A stretch of 64,000 nt of DNA from positions 1,674,001 to 1,738,000 of the forward strand of contig NC_007513.1 in assembly GCF_000012505.1 (NCBI RefSeq). The letters run 5' to 3'. The translations under genes were made by a program, and so were the position numbers. This DNA is from Synechococcus sp. CC9902 (lineage in GTDB: Bacteria; Cyanobacteriota; Cyanobacteriia; PCC-6307; Cyanobiaceae). A model generated the notes under the pieces. The model had not been told where the DNA came from. It saw nothing but the letters and a program-made list of their open reading frames with translations, and made no database searches. Shown one piece after another: positions 58,090 to 64,000 of the stretch (its first letter is position 1; every line of letters begins with the position of its first letter).

Positions 58090-58359
58090 CTAGCTCGAGG
58101 CCACAGCATCCGCATGGATTCCTTGCATCGTATTTTCTAGTTGGGCAACATCCTGCAGACCATTGGCATCGAACCATGGTGCTGTAGCCCAATCAAAACC
58201 CTCACCAAAGGTGTTGTCCGGTGCCACAACGTACCAATGACAACTGACGTCGGGGACATCAACAGCGCATTTCGACCAATCGGCTTTCCACTGGGGTACT
58301 TGAACCCACATGACAGCCGCAAAAACCAGTGAAAAGAGGCTTCGCAGCATGAAACTCAT
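58090..58359 (-). CDS. 89-aa secreted small protein
   Basis: Signal peptide MSFMLRSLFSLVFAAVMWVQ, then an 65-residue mature part with two Cys (KCAVDVPDVSCHWYVVAPDNTFGEGFDWATAPWFDANGLQDVAQLENTM). The Cys pair could form a disulfide in the periplasm. ATG 58359 was used; a second ATG nine bases on also fits. No family recognised. Confidence 0.65.
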   Translation of the reverse strand: MSFMLRSLFSLVFAAVMWVQVPQWKADWSKCAVDVPDVSCHWYVVAPDNTFGEGFDWATAPWFDANGLQDVAQLENTMQGIHADAVASS

Positions 58360-58497
58360 TAGATCGATGCCGGACCTTAGTCGAAATCCCTGATATGGGA
58401 AAGCCTGAACAACGACTAAAAACACCGGAGTTCAGTCCGCTTGAGATTGATGGGACAGCAAGATTCGCTAAGCCATCGCACATATCCATCGCTCAAT

Positions 58498-58647
58498 CTA
58501 TTTCTTAGGCGGTGGCTTGATCAACTCGCCCGTTTGCAGCGACACCACACCGAAACTGACCACAAACACCAATGCAACTAAACCAAGAAAACCAGCGGTG
58601 AGATTACTAATTTCCAACTCACCCAGCATGAATCCAAAAAACTGCAT
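58498..58647 (-). CDS. 49-aa single-helix membrane protein
   Basis: Read from the bases: MQFFGFMLGELEISNLTAGF, one hydrophobic helix (about 18-38) and a tail SLQTGELIKPPPKK. The helix-plus-TGELI pattern resembles small photosynthetic membrane subunits, but no match is recognised. It follows the 44-aa gene on the same strand with a 30-base gap. Confidence 0.6.
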   Translation of the reverse strand: MQFFGFMLGELEISNLTAGFLGLVALVFVVSFGVVSLQTGELIKPPPKK

Positions 58648-58677
58648 AGCTGTCCTGAAAGATCCCTTTAAAGCGAA

Positions 58678-58812
58678 CTAGCGACGAATTAAACGCACCA
58701 CCACCACAGCTGCCAAAGCCGCAAGAGGCCAGATCAGCCAACTGAGTGGCGGAAAGGCAATCGCCAGAACAAGTCCCGCAGCGAAAAAAAGTAAAAATCG
58801 TCCAAGGGTCAT
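58678..58812 (-). CDS. 44-aa membrane protein
   Basis: Read from the bases: MTLGRFLLFFAAGLVLAIAF, a Pro-Pro turn, a second hydrophobic stretch (LSWLIWPLAALAAVVVV) and a basic end (RLIRR). Two short helices are likely. Upstream partner of the 49-aa gene on the minus strand. Confidence 0.6.
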   Translation of the reverse strand: MTLGRFLLFFAAGLVLAIAFPPLSWLIWPLAALAAVVVVRLIRR

Positions 58813-58950
58813 AGACAGGATTTAATTCGTCGAAACAAAGCCTACGCAGCTGCTTCGGAAAAGGCTATTGAGCAATTCCACTCGCTTGACAGCACCGTTC
58901 GCCAGGCTTTTGATCGGCATATTCTCCAGTCTCAAAGCCGCTATCACAGG

Positions 58951-59109
58951 ATGAACGAAACCACATTCGACGTAATCCCCACTCAGGACGAATCTGGTTA
59001 TTGGGTCAGGATTTGTTCCAATGATCATTGCTGTGATGCATTTGTTTCCTCGATGCATCTCACTGAGGACAAAAAGCCCCAGCTCATGAAATGCATTCGT
59101 AAAAGCTGA
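58951..59109 (+). CDS. 52-aa Cys-containing small protein
   Basis: Read directly: MNETTFDVIPTQDESGYWVR then ICSNDHCCDAFVSSMHLTEDKKPQLMKCIRKS. Four Cys and two His could bind a metal or form disulfides. Preferred over the minus-strand frame covering the same bases because its composition is far more protein-like. Confidence 0.55.
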   Translation: MNETTFDVIPTQDESGYWVRICSNDHCCDAFVSSMHLTEDKKPQLMKCIRKS

Positions 59110-59126
59110 GATGCCCCATGTATCGA

Positions 59127-59357
59127 TTAGTCCTCAAACAACGTAATTCCACTCGCCTGCTCCTCGAGATGCTCTGCCCTGTCTAAAACGGCTTTCAGTA
59201 CATCTTCCGGACCAGGAAGAATAGAAAGCTGTTCCAACATGTACGCCACATCCCTAGTTGCCGTAAGAACCGCGGGTGAAACCTGCTCTAAAGGGATCGA
59301 TCGAGATTTTTGACGCTTGTGCTGGGACTCCACTTTGGGTTTAACGCGCTTCGTCAT
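59127..59357 (-). CDS. 76-aa hypothetical protein
   Basis: Basic N-terminus (MTKRVKPKVESQHKRQKSRS, possibly disordered), then an acidic helical domain PLEQVSPAVLTATRDVAYMLEQLSILPGPEDVLKAVLDRAEHLEEQ. Convergent with the 52-aa gene (17-base gap). No family recognised. Confidence 0.6.
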   Translation of the reverse strand: MTKRVKPKVESQHKRQKSRSIPLEQVSPAVLTATRDVAYMLEQLSILPGPEDVLKAVLDRAEHLEEQASGITLFED

Positions 59358-59444
59358 TTCTGCGATGATTTTTTCTATTCTGATAGCCCAACCGGTCGAT
59401 CAGTGAAATCGCGCCATAACTGGGACGAAAGATGGAATAACTCC

Positions 59445-59702
59445 TTATTGATCACCATAGAAACGGCAGTAGCTCAACATTTCTAGATTCGAAATTCCTG
59501 TCCATCGCTCCGCTTGAACCAAGGCGTTGGACTCTTCAGCACTGCCATCTGGTGCTCCCCAATACACAGCACAAAGCGAGCGCATTCGATCGTTATGAGC
59601 ATCACGAGCGTCCATTCGCACTGCAACAATCGTCACCAACGCTACGCAAACCGCAACTGTGACGTGAAAAACGGATTTGATCTCATTGCGTAAAGAGCCC
59701 AT
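59445..59702 (-). CDS. 85-aa membrane-anchored protein
   Basis: One helix near residues 10-29 (VFHVTVAVCVALVTIVAVRM), then an extracytoplasmic domain with two Cys (SLCAVYWGAPDGSAEESNALVQAERWTGISNLEMLSYCRFYGDQ). Divergent from the SPFH gene; the shared region holds an 11-base inverted repeat. No family recognised. Confidence 0.6.
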   Translation of the reverse strand: MGSLRNEIKSVFHVTVAVCVALVTIVAVRMDARDAHNDRMRSLCAVYWGAPDGSAEESNALVQAERWTGISNLEMLSYCRFYGDQ

Positions 59703-59719
59703 CGCAGCAAATTGGAAGG

Positions 59720-59785
59720 AATGATGTCGGTTTCGATGTGAGTTCGCTGAAACGACACGTTCTCATCAACAAATCCGACATCATT
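59720..59785. promoter_or_regulatory. Spaced inverted repeat between divergent genes
   Basis: AATGATGTCGG (59720-59730) and CCGACATCATT (59775-59785) are perfect inverted repeats, 44 bases apart, lying between the 85-aa gene and the SPFH gene. The arms could be two half-operators or a loose stem. Confidence 0.4.
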
Positions 59786-59805
59786 AAAGTATCGAACTGG
59801 TGGTA

Positions 59806-60600
59806 ATGCAGACCCCAAGACCCGTCAACGACCCCGCGAACACAGTGATTGTGCTTGTAGCCATCGTGCTCAGCGCTCTCTTACTTGTCGGTCAAGCTCT
59901 ATTTATTGTCCCGGCAGGCAAAGTTGCCGTGGTGACCACGTTAGGGAAAGTGAGTGGAGGGTCTCGCCTCCCTGGACTCAATCTCAAAATTCCGCTGATC
60001 CAGTCCGTCAATCCTTTCGACGTTCGCACCCAAGTGCGACCTGAAGAATTCTCAACTCTTACGAAAGATCTTCAGGTGATTGAGGCCACTGCAACAGTGA
60101 AATACGCGGTTCGATCGGAAGAAGCTGGCAGAATTTACAGAACTATCGCAAGCAACGATCGTGATATCTATCCACGAATTATTCAACCTTCACTTCTCAA
60201 AGCTCTTAAATCAGTTTTCTCCCAATACGAACTCATTACGATTGCAACTGAGTGGAATGATATCTCTGCAATCGTTGAACGTACTGTCGCGGAAGAATTG
60301 AACAAGTTTGATTATGTAGAGGTTAGAAGTCTTGACCTCACCGGACTACAAATCGCCAAAGAATATCGTGCGGCGATCGAACAAAAGCAGATTGCAGAGC
60401 AGCAACTTCTTCGCGCCCAAACTGAGGTGAAGATTGCAGAACAAGAAGCGATCCGTTACGACACCCTCAATCGCAGCCTTGATGATCAAGTGTTGTTCAA
60501 GCTTTTTATCGACAAGTGGGATGGCAGAACAGAGGTTGTACCGGCACTGCCTGGGAGCGCCGGCGGCACCCCTCCAGTCATTGTTGGGCGTCGAAATTAA
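59806..60600 (+). CDS. SPFH/prohibitin-family membrane protein
   Basis: 264 aa. One N-terminal helix (about 10-32), then the SPFH domain: VPAGKVAVVTTLGKVSGGSRLPGLNLKIPLIQSVNPFDVRTQ, and a helical coiled region IAKEYRAAIEQKQIAEQQLLRAQTEVKIAEQEAI typical of prohibitins. Scaffold for membrane microdomains or a chaperone for membrane complexes and FtsH. ATG 59806 used; GTG 59800 is also in frame. 12 bases before the DUF389 gene. Confidence 0.88.
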   Translation: MQTPRPVNDPANTVIVLVAIVLSALLLVGQALFIVPAGKVAVVTTLGKVSGGSRLPGLNLKIPLIQSVNPFDVRTQVRPEEFSTLTKDLQVIEATATVKYAVRSEEAGRIYRTIASNDRDIYPRIIQPSLLKALKSVFSQYELITIATEWNDISAIVERTVAEELNKFDYVEVRSLDLTGLQIAKEYRAAIEQKQIAEQQLLRAQTEVKIAEQEAIRYDTLNRSLDDQVLFKLFIDKWDGRTEVVPALPGSAGGTPPVIVGRRN

Positions 60601-60612
60601 GCCGGTAAATCT

Positions 60613-61815
60613 TTGATAGCGAATCAAGAGCAGCTTCTTGAGGAGGGTGACCGCCTCGACAAGCTGCGCCGCAGTTACGACGGAGATGATGCTGTCGATG
60701 AGTCGTATGTGGTTTTAACGATTGGCGCCAGCCTGATCGCAACCCTTGGACTCCTCGCCAACAACGCTGCAGTCGTAATCGGTGCAATGGTTGTCGCCCC
60801 GTGGATTCTTCCCTTGCGAGCCCTGGTGTTCGGAAGCTTGATCGGCGATAGAAAACTGTTATTACGCGCGGTGGCCACCCTTGCCATCGGAGTGGCGATT
60901 ACCACGTTGTTGTCGATGGGGCTCGGCCTGATCGCCGGCAACATGGACCTACTAAGGGTTGTTCCAAAAGAAATCACTGCTCGCCTGCAACCCAATCTTT
61001 TGGATCTCGGCATTGCTCTCGCCGCGGGAGCCATCGCCACTTACGCCAAGGTGAACCCTGGGGCGGTGAGTTCCATGGCCGGCACAGCCATTGCGGTTGC
61101 CCTCGTACCTCCAGTCTGCGTGATGGGAATCATGCTCGCGGCTGGTGAATTAGACGACGCCCAAGGAGCGGGTTTGTTGTTTTCTGCCAACTTATTGGGA
61201 ATTTTAATCGGCGGAATCATTGTTCTTGCAACCCGCGAGCCCTACTTCCGGGAAAAACTTCGAACGCAAAACCGTTCACGCTTGCCATTGCTGATTGCAC
61301 TCGTCTTAGCTATTTCCGTAGGTGAAAAGCTTTACGGACGCCTGAAACGACACGTGTATGCAGTGAAAATCGAAGATGCGAAGGTACGCATTGAAGGTGG
61401 CATCCGATCCTATTTAAAACGACAAACGACTACTTTTGGAAATAACAAATCATTGGATGTTGCCAGTATTTCTTTCGACTGGCCAGATTATTGGGAACGA
61501 CATCGTTCTCCTCAGCTGCAAGTTGTTGTGCGAGTCACAGACCCAACAACGCCGAGCTACAAGCAAGTGCAATACATCCAGGATCGTATCAACGAAAAAA
61601 TGGGAAAAAACTTCCCTAATCTTAAACTTCAGATGAAAGTTCTACGAATCAATATGACAGTTGTGTCGGGGAAAGACGTCACTCCTGAGTCTACAAAATT
61701 CAATCTTCAACGAATCTTGGGACAAGACACGATTCAAGACATATCACTACCAGAAACTGACATTGAAGGAGAACACAAAGGCAAACTTGAATCTCCCACA
61801 ACAAAGCTCCAATGA
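60613..61815 (+). CDS. DUF389-family membrane protein
   Basis: 400 aa. Five to six hydrophobic helices with the family core NNAAVVIGAMVVAPWILPLRAL near 55 and AVSSMAGTAIAVALVPPVCVMGI near 155. The C-terminal 170 residues are soluble (KIEDAKVRIEGGIRSYLK, LQVVVRVTDPTTPSYKQVQYIQD). Function of DUF389 is unknown. Only TTG 60613 gives the full N-terminus, so translation may depend on the upstream SPFH gene. Confidence 0.82.
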   Translation: MIANQEQLLEEGDRLDKLRRSYDGDDAVDESYVVLTIGASLIATLGLLANNAAVVIGAMVVAPWILPLRALVFGSLIGDRKLLLRAVATLAIGVAITTLLSMGLGLIAGNMDLLRVVPKEITARLQPNLLDLGIALAAGAIATYAKVNPGAVSSMAGTAIAVALVPPVCVMGIMLAAGELDDAQGAGLLFSANLLGILIGGIIVLATREPYFREKLRTQNRSRLPLLIALVLAISVGEKLYGRLKRHVYAVKIEDAKVRIEGGIRSYLKRQTTTFGNNKSLDVASISFDWPDYWERHRSPQLQVVVRVTDPTTPSYKQVQYIQDRINEKMGKNFPNLKLQMKVLRINMTVVSGKDVTPESTKFNLQRILGQDTIQDISLPETDIEGEHKGKLESPTTKLQ

Positions 61816-61974
61816 TTTGAGGCAGAGGTCTTCTGTAAATCAAGATGTTCTTCCAGACCGACTTAACTCCTCCGATCTTCTCTTGCGAATTCGAAGATTT
61901 TAGCAGGAGCGAACAACCAAGCTCCGCACCCTCCATAATCAAGCCATCTCCAAACAAATTAGAGATGTTTAAAT

Positions 61975-62181
61975 CTATTTACGCGTCAGAATAATGAACA
62001 AAGCATGAATCACGGCTGCTGGCCACATCCCGAACAGCACAGGGAAGCCAAATCCACCGACTGCAAACAAATAGATCAGTAGATTGATCCAAAAATCTCT
62101 CCCCAGCCCAACTTGGGTAAACACACCCAGCGGCGGAATAAACAGCGCAATGATGATGCGAAAAATGTCGCCGAACGTCAT
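61975..62181 (-). CDS. Pmp3/YqaE-family small membrane protein
   Basis: 68 aa, two helices: RIIIALFIPPLGVFTQVGLGRDFWINLLIYLFAVGGFGFPVLFGMWPAAVIHALFII. The IALFIPPLGVF segment is the Pmp3 (UPF0057) hallmark. These stress-induced proteolipids affect membrane potential and ion tolerance in other organisms. Confidence 0.85.
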   Translation of the reverse strand: MTFGDIFRIIIALFIPPLGVFTQVGLGRDFWINLLIYLFAVGGFGFPVLFGMWPAAVIHALFIILTRK

Positions 62182-62251
62182 TAGTCCTGCTCAAGGGTTC
62201 CCATTGATCAATAGCAATGCTTCAAACAAAACGACAACACACGTCTGAGCT

Positions 62252-63181
62252 TCACTCATAGGGCCCAAAACGAGTTGCACATGCAGCGCCAAGCTGACAT
62301 CCCAGCTCAATGGCTCTCTCTAACGGCCACTGGGCCGCAAGACCAGCAAAGACACCCGCGGCAAAACTATCGCCGCACCCATAGGTTTCGATCAACGGGC
62401 CCGGCAGGGCACTGGCGCTGTAGCGATCACCGGTACTGATCATCCCCCCCGCTTCACCTTCCGTGGAAATCTGAATCGCTGGGAGAGGCGACAACGCTCC
62501 TGGTTCCACGATCTCTGCTGGATCCAGTCCGCTCCCAATTAAGGCATCGATTTGGACGCCAGCGGATCTCAACACCGCCAAACCAACCCGCGGCGTTGCT
62601 GCCAGTACGGGCACGGTCCTAGCGATCTGCACCAAAGCGGCATCGGCCGCCGTGACGAACGCACCATCACATTCACGCAAAACATCCCAAGGCAAGGGAT
62701 CGCTCGAAACAGGAGTCAGACGATCACCAATCACCGTGATTCCTCGATCTCCTCCTTCATCCACCAAGCTGATGCCACGACGGGTGGGAGCGTCGCGCCA
62801 CGCCACATGGACTTCAACACCTCTCTCCTGAAGACGCTGAACACAGGCTTCTCCAACGGAATCACGTCCCAGGGCCGTGAAGAAATGCACAGGCCGATCC
62901 ACAAGTTGTGCCAACTGAACAGCAATCACGGCTCCAGCACCTGCCGGCTCCTCAAGCCGCTGTTGGGCATGACTAATCAAGCCCGGTTGAGGCCAATGAT
63001 CCACGGCAAGAAAATCAACCCATTCGATATGACCAACAACGGCTAAACAAAGCTGTTGGAGCTTCGGAGGCGACTCAAGTTCCAAAGGCTGATTCAAAAC
63101 AACAGGAGCTGGGTGAGTGCAAGCTTCGTATCCAACTCCAGTGCCCGTCTTGATGAGACCAAAGGCCGTAGATGGATTCAT
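62252..63181 (-). CDS. PfkB-family carbohydrate kinase
   Basis: 309 aa. C-terminal ATP/anion-hole motif ETYGCGDSFAAGVFAGLA near 265, with Cys in place of the usual Ala in GAGD; N-terminal sugar site DHWPQPGLISHAQQRLEEPAGAGAVIAVQLAQL. Substrate unknown (ribokinase or fructokinase type). Start uncertain: ATG 63181 is only 14 bases below the psbA terminator and its first 40 residues are unlike PfkB; TTG 63085 would give a more usual N-terminus. Confidence 0.78.
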   Translation of the reverse strand: MNPSTAFGLIKTGTGVGYEACTHPAPVVLNQPLELESPPKLQQLCLAVVGHIEWVDFLAVDHWPQPGLISHAQQRLEEPAGAGAVIAVQLAQLVDRPVHFFTALGRDSVGEACVQRLQERGVEVHVAWRDAPTRRGISLVDEGGDRGITVIGDRLTPVSSDPLPWDVLRECDGAFVTAADAALVQIARTVPVLAATPRVGLAVLRSAGVQIDALIGSGLDPAEIVEPGALSPLPAIQISTEGEAGGMISTGDRYSASALPGPLIETYGCGDSFAAGVFAGLAAQWPLERAIELGCQLGAACATRFGPYE

Positions 63182-63190
63182 CTAGCTGCC

Positions 63191-63223
63191 AACAAAAAGC
63201 CCCCGCTGTGAGGCGGGGGCTTT
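63191..63223 (-). terminator. psbA rho-independent terminator
   Basis: On the minus strand AAAGCCCCCGC pairs perfectly with GCGGGGGCTTT around a 6-base loop and continues into a T-rich run. It ends about 10 bases before the ATG of the downstream kinase. Confidence 0.85.
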
Positions 63224-63224
63224 G

Positions 63225-63287
63225 CGATTCAGTTGATCTGAATCGTTTTTGCTGTTCCAGAAGGAACAGGTTGATTCCAGATCAACC
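63225..63287 (-). promoter_or_regulatory. Three further hairpins in the psbA 3' region
   Basis: Perfect stems at 63225-63245 (CGATTCAG/CTGAATCG), 63252-63269 (CTGTTCC/GGAACAG) and 63269-63287 (GGTTGAT/ATCAACC, which includes the psbA stop codon). With the terminator they form an almost continuous stack of four stems. Confidence 0.6.
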
Positions 63288-64000
63288 GATTGCAGGTGCT
63301 TGCAGTGCCACAGGTGTGGACTCAGCAGCTGCCAGGTCGAGGGGGAAGTTGTGAGCGTTGCGCTCGTGCATGACTTCCATGCCGAGGCCTGCACGGTTCA
63401 ACACGTCGGCCCAGGTGTTCAGGACGCGGCCCTGACCATCAAGGATGGACTGGTTGAAGTTGAAGCCGTTCAGGTTGAAGGCCATGGTTGACACGCCAAG
63501 GGCGGTGAACCAGATGCCGACAACGGGCCAGGCAGCCAGGAAGAAGTGGAGGCTACGGCTGTTGTTGAAGGAGGCGTATTGGAAGATCAGGCGACCGAAG
63601 TAGCCGTGAGCAGCCACGATGTTGTACGTCTCTTCTTCTTGGCCGAATTTGTAGCCGTAGTTCTGGGACTCGCTTTCGGTGGTTTCACGCACCAAGGAGG
63701 AGGTCACCAGTGAGCCGTGCATGGCGGAGAACAAGCTGCCGCCGAAGACGCCTGCAACACCCAGCATGTGGAAGGGGTGCATCAGGATGTTGTGCTCAGC
63801 CTGGAACACCAACATGTAGTTGAAGGTTCCAGAGATGCCCAGGGGCATTGCATCAGAGAACGAACCCTGACCGAAGGGGTAGACGAGGAAGACTGCAGAT
63901 GCAGCAGCGACAGGTGCGCTGTATGCAACACAGATCCAAGGGCGCATGCCCAAGCGGTAAGAGAGTTCCCACTCACGACCCATGTAGGCGTAGATGCCGA
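63282..64000 (-). CDS. psbA: Photosystem II D1 protein, C-terminal part (5' end outside window)
   Basis: Reaction-centre core protein of photosystem II. The window holds residues from about 122 to 359. Codon 130 (63972-63974) is GAG, so this copy encodes Glu130, the D1:2-type (high-light) isoform. Visible: Tyr161 and His190 region ([27 protein letters not shown]), [20 protein letters not shown], and the processing site: the C-terminal 15 residues ([15 protein letters not shown]) are removed after Ala344. Marine Synechococcus carry several copies. Confidence 0.97.

Noticed and set aside
58822-59058. 78-aa minus frame
   Set aside because: Antisense to the more protein-like 52-aa plus frame.

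Overview
The window looks like chromosome from a marine picocyanobacterium, most likely a marine Synechococcus. Evidence: a psbA gene for D1, ndhB, vipp1, a CyAbrB-type regulator, a plastoquinone-type UbiA prenyltransferase, stand-alone groEL2, an aa3-type cytochrome oxidase operon, picocyanobacterial small-protein families (DUF1651, DUF3303), very short intergenic gaps and many 1-4 nt start/stop overlaps. The strain cannot be fixed from the sequence alone.

Layout. 1-5.0 kb: end of ubiA, LD-carboxypeptidase, ispD, a GT9-like protein, a K+ channel, fabG. 5.2-10.3 kb: groEL2, then nanE, an unknown acidic protein and an ABC-2 exporter on the minus strand. 10.3-15.6 kb: respiratory oxidase locus, with heme A genes ctaB/ctaA divergent from ctaCDE. 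15.6-18.4 kb: cyAbrB, ribE, a DUF151 protein and an aldo/keto reductase-ferredoxin fusion. 18.4-24.4 kb: a tightly overlapping minus-strand operon, topA - lipoprotein - membrane protein - cobT-like - Tat-type lipoprotein. 24.5-29.6 kb: ndhB, an orphan ABC ATPase, and a signalling locus (receiver, histidine kinase, PAS protein, OmpR-type regulator). 29.6-39.3 kb: M23 peptidase, birA, aminotransferase, thioredoxin, vipp1, a DciA-like protein, ArnT-type and GT4 glycosyltransferases, EamA transporter, sppA, aroH. 39.4-51.6 kb: DUF2808 protein, then rpmH-rnpA-PH-yidC-DUF177-ycf46, a 53-aa membrane protein, serS, rseP, rpsN, pnp, cysQ-like, rsmI. 51.6-62.2 kb: an HTH protein, tRNA-Arg(UCU), then an AT-richer accessory stretch dominated by proteins under 110 aa, ending with an SPFH-DUF389 pair and a Pmp3-type protein. 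62.2-64 kb: a PfkB-family kinase and the 3' two thirds of psbA.

How it fits together. Most genes are housekeeping: translation and RNA turnover, membrane insertion and proteolysis, photosynthetic and respiratory electron transport, cofactor synthesis (isoprenoid, heme A, riboflavin, biotin ligation, possibly cobamide). The less familiar parts are the small-protein region, the four-gene signalling locus, the topA-cobT operon and several RNA structures: four consecutive hairpins after psbA, a 20-bp perfect stem before pnp, and alternative hairpins before rnpA. A LexA-box-like palindrome lies upstream of a DUF1651 gene, and one small membrane gene looks frameshifted. No IS element, integrase, CRISPR array or rRNA was seen.
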